A program made the position numbers and the translations under genes. Shown here in pieces: positions 7,355 through 15,023 of a stretch of DNA of 17,114 nt. The notes under the pieces were generated by a model. It was not told the origin of the DNA. It saw only the letters and a list, made by a program, of their open reading frames with translations, and searched no databases. Numbering within the stretch: the first letter of the stretch is position 1; every line of letters starts with the position of its first letter. This stretch comes from GCA-003244245 sp964250265. Lineage in GTDB: Bacteria > Actinomycetota > Actinomycetes > Mycobacteriales > Pseudonocardiaceae. The DNA lies in the NCBI GenBank assembly GCA_964250265.1, contig CAXUFG010000107.1, positions 1 to 17,114 on the forward strand, read 5' to 3'.

Positions 7355-8403
7355 TCACGTCGAGGTCGAGGCGTTATCCATGTCGAGCCGGAACCGGCCG
7401 TAGGGGTTGACGTGCGTCCAGAACAATGCTCTCAACGCGCGTCGGTCCTCCGGCGTGAGGCGCTTGGCCCACACAGGGTCCTCGAGGACCCGTTCTATGA
7501 GCAGGGTGTTGATGAACACGAGACTGCTCTGCAAGAGGTGGAGCGCGAGCATCGACACTTCGGCGTGCTCTCGATCGGCCCCGGTGAGCACCCCATCACG
7601 GCCGTAGTAGACGACGTCGTTGGCGCCGTTCCAGTTCTCCACGACTTGCAACCCGGTGTGGATCTCCCGGCGACTCCTCCGATGCCAGGTAGTCGCAGGC
7701 GAAGATGGTGCGCACCGCACGCCCGAGTTCGTCCAGGACGAGGTAGACGGGGTTTTTCGGGCCGCCGCCCTTGGTGAAGCGGCGCAGCACCTGCTCGGCC
7801 TCGGCCGTCCCGAGCCGCAGCGCGGTGGCATATTTGACCATCTGGTCGTAGTTCCGCTCGATGCCCCCAGTCGATCGGCCGGTTCTTGATAACCCGCTCC
7901 AGGCGCGGCCAGGTGCCTGGCCCGTCGTCCGGGCTGTACAGGCGGACCGAGCCGATGTTCTTCAACCGAGGCAACAGCTTGAACCCCAACAGTTCGGTAA
8001 ACGCGAATCCGACCACGCTGGCACCGTGGGTGTCGGTGTAGTTGGCCTCGATCTGCGCGTCGGTGCAGTGCCGCAGCAGACCCTCGATCATTGCCGCAAC
8101 CTCAGAGGAGGAACAGCACTTGAGCTGGGAATAGATGCAGACCCGGCCGCGCTCGACATGCCAGTAGATCATCACCCCGTAGCCGCCGTAGCGGGCGTGG
8201 AACTCCGTCGTCAGGTTCGATTCCCACGACCCGAACCGCTTGGAGTCGCTGGCGGTAGCGGTGGCCTCTCCCCACCATCGCCGGTCGCGGGCCTCGAACG
8301 TCGCGTTGACCACCCGCCTGATCGCGCGCCGCAAGTTCTCCCGGGTGATGTGGGTGGCGCGCACCCGGCGCAGCGCGCCCTCGTCTTCCTCGTGCTCCCC
8401 GGG
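7355..8403 (-). pseudogene. tnpA: Tn3-family transposase, C-terminal half, two frameshifts
   Basis: The C-terminal half of a Tn3-family TnpA lies in three successive minus-strand frames. From about 8403 to 7866 it reads through RRWWGEATATASDSKRFGSW, HARYGGYGVMIYWHVE, QLKCCSSSEVAAMIEGLLRH and the TDTHGASVVGFAF segment with a catalytic Asp. The frame then shifts at a C-run (7864-7868) to NYDQMVKYATALRLGTAEAE and VLDELGRAVRTIF. A second shift near 7670-7680 leads to RREIHTGLQVVENWN, the Glu-bearing block, and ends in RLTPEDRRALRALFWTHVNPYGRF. The order matches the family exactly, so this is one gene inactivated by two small indels. The N-terminal half is missing: at 8397-8404 the reading stops at a CCCCGGGG palindrome and an oppositely oriented TnpA piece begins. 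It lies 54 bp beyond the XRE gene, tail to tail. Confidence 0.88.
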
Positions 8404-8934
8404 GCGAGTACATCACCGCCTTCAACGAGGAGGGCGATGAGGTCGACATCTCCTTCGCCACTCAGAACTGGCGTAAGGCTGTGGTCGACAAGACCCGGAC
8501 CGGGCAGTTCGTCCGCAAGCACTTCGAGGCGATGGTCTTCACCGCGCTGGCGGAGGAGCTGCGTACGGGCGACGTCGCGGTGGTCGGCTCGGAGGAGTAC
8601 GCCGACTGGTCCGAGCAACTGCTTGACTGGGAGGTCGTTCAGGAGACGCTGGGGTCCTACCTGGTGGAGGTCGGCCTGTGCGAGGCGGGCGAGAGCGCAG
8701 AGTTCGACGCGAAGTCCTTCCGCCGGCAGCTGGAGGACAAGCTGCGAGGCGCTGCCGCGGCGGCTGACGCCGGGTACCCGGAGAACGAGGGCCTGGTCAT
8801 CGATCCGGAGACGGGCATCCCGTCGCTGAAGGCGTTCCGGGCTGACGGTCAGCGGCCCTCGGCGAAGCGGCTGGAGCAGGAGATCAAGGCCAGGATGCCG
8901 GAGCGTTCCCTGATGGGGATCGTGGATCGGGTCG
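8403..8934 (+). pseudogene. Tn3-family transposase, internal segment, inverted relative to the C-terminal half
   Basis: This open stretch of about 177 residues begins GEYITAFNEEGDEVDISFA at the palindromic junction and has no start of its own there. It contains AMVFTALAEELRTGDVAVVG and SEEYADWSEQLL, the central TnpA block (usually LRSGD...GS..Y), then an LEQEIKARMPERSLMGIVDRV-type block that normally precedes the catalytic domain. The reading then changes at about 8931-8937 into an unrelated hydrolase fragment. The piece is thus missing both ends and points opposite to the adjoining C-terminal half. About 100-200 residues of the ancestral protein that should lie between the two pieces are absent. 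It could come from the same element by inversion plus deletion or from a second copy. Confidence 0.8.
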
Positions 8935-9192
8935 GAAGACCCGATCATGCCGCCCGCGCAACGGGGCGCGTTCACCGCCGAGATGCAGGCCGCGGGCGTC
9001 GACTGGCGCCTCGTGGTCTACGGCGGCGCCTTGCACGCCTTCCACCACCCGCCGGTCGACCACCCCGTGGTCCCCGGCGTCGGCTACCACCCACGGCACG
9101 CGCAGCGAGCCTGGCGCGACGTCGTCGACCTGCTCTCCGAGTGCCTGCCCGTGACGGAGGATCTGGTCAGTCCAAGCTCGGCCACCCGCTGA
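8935..9192 (+). pseudogene. Dienelactone hydrolase family, C-terminal fragment
   Basis: From GAAGACCCGATC onward the frame reads EDPIMPPAQRGAF, then EMQAAGVDWRLVVYGGALH and AFHHPPVDHPVVPGVGYHPR, ending in RDVVDLLSECLP shortly before the stop. This is the last third of a dienelactone hydrolase/alpha-beta hydrolase, retaining the Asp (DP) and His (GALHAF) of the Cys-Asp-His triad. The N-terminal two thirds with the nucleophile are gone, cut off at the junction with the Tn3 transposase piece. It is a remnant of the pre-existing chromosome or of another mobile element. An ATG at 8947 lies inside the fragment and is not a credible gene start. Confidence 0.75.
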
Positions 9193-9438
9193 CCAGCGCT
9201 TACCGGTCACTACGGCACATTTCTGGCGTGTTCCGGTCCCGTCCCTTCCTTCAATGCCGCAGGACGACGACGACGCGCTCTCTGCCCAAGATCGGGGCCT
9301 CCACGCAACCTTCGGGGTGACGAGGGGGTGCCGACCCACTTGGCGGAGCTCGGGAACGTCGCAAGCCCGCAGATGAGTCGCCGCCATGATCAGTTCAACA
9401 ACGGAAGGCATCCTGGTTCCGCCGACAGGCCAGACATC

Positions 9439-9468
9439 GGTGTTTCATAGGTGATCGCTTGAAACACC
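9439..9468. repeat. 9-bp perfect inverted repeat just outside the tni left end
   Basis: GGTGTTTCA (9439-9447) and TGAAACACC (9460-9468) pair perfectly around a 12-base centre, seven bases before the terminal repeat of the transposon. It lacks the following T-run expected of a terminator. It could be a binding site for a dimeric protein such as a resolvase or regulator. Confidence 0.6.
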
Positions 9469-9475
9469 CGGCCGG

Positions 9476-9500
9476 TGTCGATGTCCGAAGTCGTGTGCAC
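9476..9500 (+). repeat. Candidate left terminal inverted repeat of Tn402-type transposon
   Basis: TGTCGATGTCCGAAGTCGTG followed by TGCAC is 25 bases long and starts with TGTC. It keeps the TC.GAAG.CG..TGCAC pattern of the Tn402/Tn5053 ends as I recall them. It sits about 95 bp before tniA, where the tniA-side end is expected. A second similar unit occurs at 9556-9571, as in related elements that carry repeated TniA binding sites. The five bases before it (GCCGG) would be the target duplication, but the far end has not been found to confirm this. Confidence 0.6.
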
Positions 9501-9555
9501 GGCTGAGCTGGCCGTTTGCCGTGGTGTGCAGAGGAGTTCGGGTCATCGCAGTGTG

Positions 9556-9571
9556 CTGAAGTCGTCTGCAC
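9556..9571 (+). repeat. Internal copy of the terminal repeat (probable second TniA binding site)
   Basis: CTGAAGTCGTCTGCAC repeats the core GAAGTCGT.TGCAC of the terminal repeat in the same orientation, 71 bp further in. Direct repeats of this kind inside the ends bind the DDE transposase in Tn7- and Tn402-like elements. Confidence 0.6.
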
Positions 9572-9595
9572 TACGGTCACGTCGACCATGATCTT

Positions 9596-11274
9596 GTGCG
9601 CGGCGGGGGTTGTCGATTGGCCGAACAACCGGTGGTCGAGCGCGGTGTGCTGACCGCGCCTAGCCCGACGTGGGACGCGGCGGTGCGACGCGCCGAGGTG
9701 ATCGCCGGGTTGGCCGTGAAGGACACGGTGGGCTTGGCGGCCGCCGACGAGGCCGCCGCTGAGCTGGGTGTTTCCCGCCGCCAGGTGTACGCGCTGGTCG
9801 GGCGGTGGCGCGCGGGCGAAGGCATGGCCACCGACCTGCTGCCTGGCCGGTCCAGCGGGGGCCGCGGCGCTGGCAGGCTGCCGGACGAGGTCGAGGCGAT
9901 CGTGCGGGAAGTGCTGCGCTCCCGGTATCTGACCCGGCAGCGCCGTTCGGTCGCGGCGGTGTGTCGGGAGATCACCCGGCAGTGCCGGGCATGTGGCCTG
10001 CGGGTGCCCTCGCGCGGAACGGTGTTGCGCCGCATCGCGCAGCTGGACCCGGTGAAGACGGTCTCGGCGCGGGAGGGCGCCGACGCGGCCCGCTCCCGCC
10101 GTTCGGCCGGCGGCGTCCCGCCGGAGATCACCGGGCTGCTGGACCAGGTGCAGATCGACCACACCCCGGTGGATGTGATCGTGGTCGACGAGCTGCACCG
10201 GTTGCCGATTGGCCGCCCGTACGTTACGGCGGGGATCTGCGTGTGCAGCCGGTGCGTGGTGGGGCTGGTGGTCACGTTGGAGGCGCCTTCGGCGACGTCG
10301 GTTGGGTTGTGCCTGGCGCACATGGCCATGGACAAGCGGGCCTGGCTGGAACGGCTCGGGGTGGAGGCGGTGTGGCCGATGAGCGGCAAGCCGCGCGAGT
10401 TGTACGTGGACAACGCCGCGGAGTTCCACGGCGAGGCCCTGCGCCGGGGTTGTGACCAGCACGGCATCGGGTTGAGCTACCGGCCGCCGGGCAGCCGCAC
10501 TTCGGCGGGATCGTGGAGCGGTTGATCGGCACGATAATGCGGATGGTGCACGACGAGGTGCCGGGCACCACGTTCTCCAACACCGCGCAGCGCGGAACCT
10601 ACGACAGCGACGGCAAGGCCGTGCTGACCCTGACGGAGTTGCAGCAGTGGTTGGCGCTGGCCGTGGCGTGCTACCACGGCGAGGTGCACGACACGCTGGG
10701 CCGTACCCCGGCCGGTGTGTGGGCCGAGCTGGTCGCCGAGCACGGGACGCCGGTGGCGGTGACCAACGAAACGGCGTTCCTGGTGGACTTCCTGCCGGTG
10801 ATCCGTCGATCCCTGTCCCGTTCGGGCTTCCAGATCGATCACGTGCAGTACTACTGCGATGCGCTCAAACCGTGGATCGCCCGCCGCGAGAGGTGGGGGA
10901 AGTTCGTACTGCGCCGCGACCCGCGCGACATCAGCCGAATCTGGGCACTGGACCCGGACGGCACCGCCTACCTGGAGGTGGGCTACCGGACGCTGTCGCG
11001 ACCGCCGATCAGCCTGTGGGAGCAGCAGGCCGCCGCCGCCCGGCTGCGTGAGCTGGGCCGGGCCGAGGTGGACGAGAACGCACTGTTCGCGATGGTGGAG
11101 CGGATGCGCGAGATCACCGACACCGCGGCGGCCACCACCCGCAAAGCCCGCCGTGACCACCAGCGCCGGCCGGCGATACCCGCCCGCCAGCGTCCAGCCG
11201 CGCCGCCGACTCCGCCGCAGGTCGAGAATGCCGGCGCGGTGGCCAGGCCGTTCGAGGTGATCGAGCAATGGTGA
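9596..11274 (+). pseudogene. tniA: TniA: Mu/Tn402-type DDE transposase with a single frameshift
   Basis: A DDE transposase split over two frames. The first part (from GTG 9596) has an N-terminal helix-turn-helix (AADEAAAELGVSRRQVYALV, about residues 49-68) and the rve integrase core with D188 in QIDHT and D272 in YVDNAAEFHG. It continues to LSYRPPG, then changes frame and stops at 10525. The second frame resumes exactly with PHFGGIVERLIGT (the catalytic Glu) and continues through the Mu-type beta-barrel domain to 11274. Restoring one base in the GGG run at 10489-10491 gives an uninterrupted ~560-residue TniA, the usual size. Programmed frameshifting is not known for this family and the break is inside the catalytic core. 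Hence the copy is dead or the base call is wrong. Its stop overlaps the tniB start by 7 bp. Confidence 0.88.
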
Positions 11275-12203
11275 CCAGCACGGACACCCACCTTGACATC
11301 CAGGACGAGCCAGCGGATCTATCGCACCTGTACCGGGCCGCGCAGGAGATCGCGCGACTGCCGGACGAGGAACGGCTGCGGTATGTGCGGGCCGACCGGT
11401 GGATCGGCTACCCGCGCACCACCGCCGCTCTGGAGCGACTGGAGACGCTGTTCTCCTGGCCATCCAAGCAACGGATGCCGAACCTGCTGCTGATCGGCCC
11501 GACCAACAACGGCAAGTCGATGATCATCGAGAAGTTCCGCCGCACCCATCCGCTGATCTCGCATGAGGATCGGGAGGAAATTCCGGTGCTGGTGGTGCAA
11601 ATGCCCTCCGAGCCGTCGGTGACACGGTTCTACACCGCGCTGCTGGCCGCGCTCGGTGCGCCGCTACGCACGCGGTACCGAATCGCCGAACTGGAACAGC
11701 TCGTGCTGCGGCTGCTGCGCGCGGCCTCGGTGCGCGTGCTGGTGATCGACGAGCTGCACAACGTGCTCGGCGGCCGGAGTGATACCCGCCGGGAATTCCT
11801 GAATCTGCTGCGATTTCTGGGCAACGAGCTGCGCATCCCGCTGGTCGGCGTCGGCATCCGAGACGCCTACCTGGCGATCCGCGCCGACGACCAGTTGGAG
11901 AATCGGTTCCAGCCCTTCACCCTGCCCCGCTGGGAACCGGATGACGACGCTTGCTCGCTGCTGGCCAGCTTCGCCGCCGCGTTCCCGCTGCGCCGGCCCT
12001 CGGCGATCGCGAACCCGGAGATGGCATCGTACCTGCTCACCCGCAGCGAGGGCACTATCGGTGAGCTGACCCACCTGCTCACCGACGCCGCGGTCGCCGC
12101 GATCGAGTCCGGCGAGGAAGCGATCAACCAGCGCGCCCTGCTGCTCGCGCCCTATGCCGGGCCGACCGAACGGCGCCGGCTGTTCGAGCGCGAACTCGCA
12201 TGA
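11268..12203 (+). CDS. tniB: TniB: AAA+ ATPase target-selection protein
   Basis: A 311-residue TnsC/TniB-type AAA+ ATPase. Walker A is GPTNNGKS (77-84) and Walker B VLVIDELHNVL (157-167), followed by a sensor-like GVGIRDAYLAIRAD segment. Proteins of this family form ATP-bound filaments on target DNA and activate the DDE transposase. The reading frame is intact. The ATG at 11268 sits inside the end of tniA (ATGGTGA) and its stop overlaps tniQ as ATGA (12200-12203), so tniABQ is a coupled operon. Confidence 0.93.
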   Translation: MVTSTDTHLDIQDEPADLSHLYRAAQEIARLPDEERLRYVRADRWIGYPRTTAALERLETLFSWPSKQRMPNLLLIGPTNNGKSMIIEKFRRTHPLISHEDREEIPVLVVQMPSEPSVTRFYTALLAALGAPLRTRYRIAELEQLVLRLLRAASVRVLVIDELHNVLGGRSDTRREFLNLLRFLGNELRIPLVGVGIRDAYLAIRADDQLENRFQPFTLPRWEPDDDACSLLASFAAAFPLRRPSAIANPEMASYLLTRSEGTIGELTHLLTDAAVAAIESGEEAINQRALLLAPYAGPTERRRLFERELA

Positions 12204-13600
12204 GCCTCGCTCGATCCGGTCTTCGGCGCTGGCCGCTGCATCCGCGGCCCGGTCCGCTGGAGTCGATGTCGTCCTGGTTGGGCCGCCTCGCGAAGCTGTA
12301 CGGCCTGTCGACGAAGGACCTGCTCAGGCACAACCTGGACCTGCTCGACGTGCCGTGGGACGTCGATGGAGATCCCTCGGCGGCGATGCTCGCCGCGCTC
12401 GCCGAACGCACCGGGGTCGGGCCCGCCCGGCTGCGCACAATGACGCTCGCCGGGTGGCGGCCGTGGCTGTTCGACACGCTGTACGTGCGGGACTGGGAGG
12501 AGCAGACTCTGTTCGACACCTACGTCCGGGACAATTCGGTACTGCTCGCGCCCGGCGAGGCCGGCCGGCATCAGGTGGGCCGCTTCAAACGCTGGGCCGG
12601 GCCATGGCTTCCCGTCCCCAACGGGTGGCCGCGCCGGGTGTGCCCGGTCTGCGCCGACGACCCGGACCGTGGCGCGTCCCTGATGTGGAAGCTGCCGCTG
12701 ATGGTCGGCTGCGTCGACCACGGCTGCTGGCTGGAAGACGTCCAGGACATCGAGGTGCCCCTCGCGCTGAACGGGCATCCACCAGCGGCCAGGCCAGTGG
12801 CCGAACCGCTGGCCACCCTGGACCGCTACACCCACAACGCGCTCACCACCGGACGAGTCGAGCTGCCTGGCCGGTCCGTACATGCCGGGGTGTGGTTCCG
12901 GCTGCTGCGATCCCTGCTGGACGAGGTCAGCCTCGCCACGTCCACCGTCAGCAAGCAGGGCAGGACCACCCTGGAACAGGTCTGGGAGGCCACCGGCCGC
13001 CCGGGCCGCGGCGGGCTGACCGTCTGGAAGCCCTACGAACAACTGGACCGGGACACCCAGGAGACGATGTTGTACGCCGCCGCTGTCGCGCTGCACCTGG
13101 CCGCCGACCGGCGGATCACGACGCGCGGCCGGCTGGCCTCCGTGATCCAGCCACCCGCCGACCTGCACGTCTACGACGGTGACAATCCTCGCCGTCGCCC
13201 GCTGTCCATGTCGGATCTCGGGCCGGCGCTGGATGCTTGGCTCGCCGCGGCCCGTACCGATCCCGAGCCTGCCCGTCAGACGTTGCGGCTGCTCACCGCG
13301 TTCGATTCCAGCCCCACCAATGTCGCGAAGCAGCGCCACTTCCTGATCAGTCAGATGGGTATCCCGCCCGAGTTCCTTCGCCTCGACCTGCTTCCCACGC
13401 CGGGCCGGACCGCTGCCGAGACCGTCGCGTTGCTGGAGCGCGAAGGATTCGAGCCCGGCGCGGTCCGCCAGGCGGTCGGCGACTACCCCGCCCAGGTGCC
13501 TGCGCGCACCGATGGCCCCGCCGGCCAGTCCGAGTACCGGTTCGGCAACCACGACCTCGGCCAGCTCCGCATCCAACTGCGTGCCCAGCTCAGCCGGTGA
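12200..13600 (+). CDS. tniQ: TniQ: transposition accessory protein with zinc-binding motif
   Basis: A 466-residue TniQ-family protein. RRWPLHPRPGPLESMSSWLG (9-28) is the family's N-terminal signature. A zinc-ribbon-like CPVC (148-151) pairs with CVDHGCWL (C171, H174). The remaining ~280 residues are the more variable helical C-terminal part. In Tn402/Tn5053 TniQ is needed with TniA and TniB for cointegrate formation; in CRISPR-associated relatives TniQ links the transposase to target recognition. No Cas gene is present here. The gene is intact and overlaps the convergent tniR by 11 bp at its 3' end. Confidence 0.9.
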   Translation: MSLARSGLRRWPLHPRPGPLESMSSWLGRLAKLYGLSTKDLLRHNLDLLDVPWDVDGDPSAAMLAALAERTGVGPARLRTMTLAGWRPWLFDTLYVRDWEEQTLFDTYVRDNSVLLAPGEAGRHQVGRFKRWAGPWLPVPNGWPRRVCPVCADDPDRGASLMWKLPLMVGCVDHGCWLEDVQDIEVPLALNGHPPAARPVAEPLATLDRYTHNALTTGRVELPGRSVHAGVWFRLLRSLLDEVSLATSTVSKQGRTTLEQVWEATGRPGRGGLTVWKPYEQLDRDTQETMLYAAAVALHLAADRRITTRGRLASVIQPPADLHVYDGDNPRRRPLSMSDLGPALDAWLAAARTDPEPARQTLRLLTAFDSSPTNVAKQRHFLISQMGIPPEFLRLDLLPTPGRTAAETVALLEREGFEPGAVRQAVGDYPAQVPARTDGPAGQSEYRFGNHDLGQLRIQLRAQLSR

Positions 13601-14171
13601 CCGCCGCGGCAGGGGTGTCGACGCTGACGGTCCGCAGGTAGCTGTACACGGTTTCGCGACTGATGCCGAATTCCTTGGCCAGCAACGATTTCTGCTCCCC
13701 GGCGGCCGCTCGTTCACGCAACTCCCGCGCCCGCTCGGGGGTGAGGGCGGGTTTGCGGCCGGTGTAGACACCGCGCTGTTTGGCTGCGGCAATGCCCTCG
13801 CGCTGGCGTTCCAGGATGAGGGCGCGCTCGAACTCGGCGAAGGCGCCCATCACCGATAGCAGCAGGGTGGCCATCGGCGAGTCCTCGCCGGTGAAGGTGA
13901 GGTTCTCCTTGACGAACTCCACCCGCACCCCCTTGCCGGTCAGCACCCGCACGACGCGGCGCAGGTCGTCGAGGTTGCGGGCGAGCCGGTCCATCGAGTG
14001 CGCGAGCACGGTGTCGCCGTCGCGGACGAACGCCAGCATCTCCTCCAGCTTCGGCCGGGCGGTGTCCTTGCCCGACGCCTTGTCGGTGAAGGTCCGCTCG
14101 ACCTCGATCCCGTCGAGCTGCCGCACGGTGTTCTGGTCGACGCTGCTGACCCTGACGTAGCCGACTCGCAT
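13590..14171 (-). CDS. tniR: TniR: serine resolvase
   Basis: A 193-residue small serine recombinase. The ATG at 14171 is chosen because it opens with MRVGYVRVSS (nucleophile Ser in RVS) and has GGAAGGGG seven or so bases upstream. A longer reading from 14237 would only add unrelated residues and overlap the res site. Conserved blocks include HSMDRLARNLDDL with the active-site arginines, EFERALILERQREGIAAAK (helix E), GRKPAL and a C-terminal helix-turn-helix KSLLAKEFGISRETVYSYLR that reads the res half-sites. It resolves cointegrates formed by TniABQ. It is transcribed towards tniQ, with the res site immediately upstream. Confidence 0.93.
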   Translation of the reverse strand: MRVGYVRVSSVDQNTVRQLDGIEVERTFTDKASGKDTARPKLEEMLAFVRDGDTVLAHSMDRLARNLDDLRRVVRVLTGKGVRVEFVKENLTFTGEDSPMATLLLSVMGAFAEFERALILERQREGIAAAKQRGVYTGRKPALTPERARELRERAAAGEQKSLLAKEFGISRETVYSYLRTVSVDTPAAAVTG

Positions 14172-14195
14172 CACACGGCCCCTTCCGCGCCCCAA

Positions 14196-14316
14196 AATGT
14201 CGGCTTGGACTCTATGAGCCTGGCGGACATTCGTCAAGAAATTCAGGAGCGGACTCTATCTTGACGCCGTTTGCCGCGGTTCCGTGTGTCGCGTTGGGGT
14301 GTACCCCTTCTGACAC
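14196..14316. promoter_or_regulatory. res site: three resolvase-binding dyads upstream of tniR
   Basis: Three inverted repeats with TGTC/CGTC outer ends lie in a row. The first is AATGTCGGC...GCGGACATT (14196-14231). The second is CGTCAAGA...TCTTGACG (14232-14266, perfect 8-bp arms). The third is GTGTC...GACAC (14286-14316), which also holds GGGGTGTACCCC at its centre. The centres are ~35 and ~52 bp apart, with ~20 bp between the second and third dyad. This matches the geometry of the gamma-delta/Tn3 res, where subsite III is next to the resolvase gene, II is the longest, and I, the crossover site, is distal at ~53 bp from II. The tniR promoter must overlap it, allowing autoregulation. Confidence 0.75.
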
Positions 14317-14399
14317 GACGTCACCGCAGCATGGCAAGAATCGGCGGACGCCGACGCAAAACTCGTTCACGCTCAGTAGCGCGCGATCAGATACCGACG

Positions 14400-14535
14400 C
14401 GGGGCAGGTGAAGGATGGCGATGATCCTGGCCGTTGAGCTCGCGCAGGTCGGTCCCGTCCAGGGCGACTCTTCCGGCGATGGGGTCATAGAAGCGCAGCA
14501 CCGTTTTGAGCAGGGTGGTCTTGACGAACGCCGCG
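14400..14535 (-). pseudogene. ABC transporter ATPase fragment
   Basis: The minus strand encodes KTTLLKTVLRFYDPIAGRVA and then LDGTDLREL, unmistakably the region just after Walker A of an ABC exporter ATPase (normally GSGKSTL...RFYDP..G.V..DG.D...). The glycine part of Walker A is replaced by AAFV, and similarity ends shortly after LREL. About 35 codons are recognisable, with no other ABC domain on either side, so this is debris. Confidence 0.65.
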
Positions 14536-15023
14536 GACCCCTGCGTTGGCGATGGTCTGCCCGAAACTGACCCCGCCCCCACGCGCAACTGTCCTACCGC
14601 GGTACGCGCGGTGGTCTCACGAACATCTTTCTGCGACCACCGGGGCTTTTGAGCGTCGGCCTTGGTCCCTTGTGGGGTGGGTAGCCATCCCTTGGTCGGT
14701 TGCTGGACTTCTCTCGTTCACCGTTGCGATGCACCGTCCTCCCGGTGAACTCCAGGTATGCGGGCAATGCGCTCCCAAGGGCCCTCATCTGCGGTCGGTC
14801 CGTTTGGGGCGCTTCTGGCCTGTCCCGCACCTGCGCGTGTTTTTGGGCGCGGAGGGGATGACGCCGATCGGTAACCAACACCCTCGGTCACCGATCGGTC
14901 GGCTCTCTGTGTGCAAGACGTGAGTGACGGCGGGGTTGGCATGCCACTGGTTCGCCGATCACTGACGTGTATGCCCGGACATCCGGTCCGTGCATTCCCT
15001 GCGCTGCAAAAGGATAACGGTAA
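14536..15023. other. Gene-poor interval with two CCGATCGGT palindromes
   Basis: No convincing gene is seen on either strand; the short reading frames lack recognisable motifs or ribosome binding sites. The only structure is the palindromic CCGATCGGT at 14864-14872 and again within ACCGATCGGT at 14890-14899, centres 26 bp apart, upstream of the secreted propeller gene. These could be operator half-sites. The promoter of the downstream gene should lie here but I see no clear -35/-10 pair. Confidence 0.45.

Noticed and set aside
7313..7364. Possible Tn3 38-bp terminal repeat next to the transposase stop (CTCACGTCGAG resembles the inner end of the Tn3 repeat)
   Set aside because: Only the inner ~11 bases look similar; the outer part does not match and no partner repeat was found.
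9395..10462. 355-codon minus-strand frame opposite tniA, ending in a Cys-rich tail
   Set aside because: It spans the transposon end and the DDE domain in antisense and shows no recognisable domain.
12152..13792. 546-codon minus-strand frame opposite tniQ
   Set aside because: Pro/Arg/Gly-rich translation without motifs; tniQ on the plus strand has its family signature and zinc motif.
9476..14316. CRISPR-associated transposon (TnsB/TnsC/TniQ set)
   Set aside because: No Cas12k/Cascade gene and no repeat-spacer array in the window; the serine resolvase and res site mark it as Tn402/Tn5053-like.
14299..14323. Possible right terminal inverted repeat of the tni element (reverse complement contains TGTCAGAAG)
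   Set aside because: Similarity to the left end needs several indels, the flanking five bases do not match GCCGG, and the string fits better as the distal res subsite by position and spacing.
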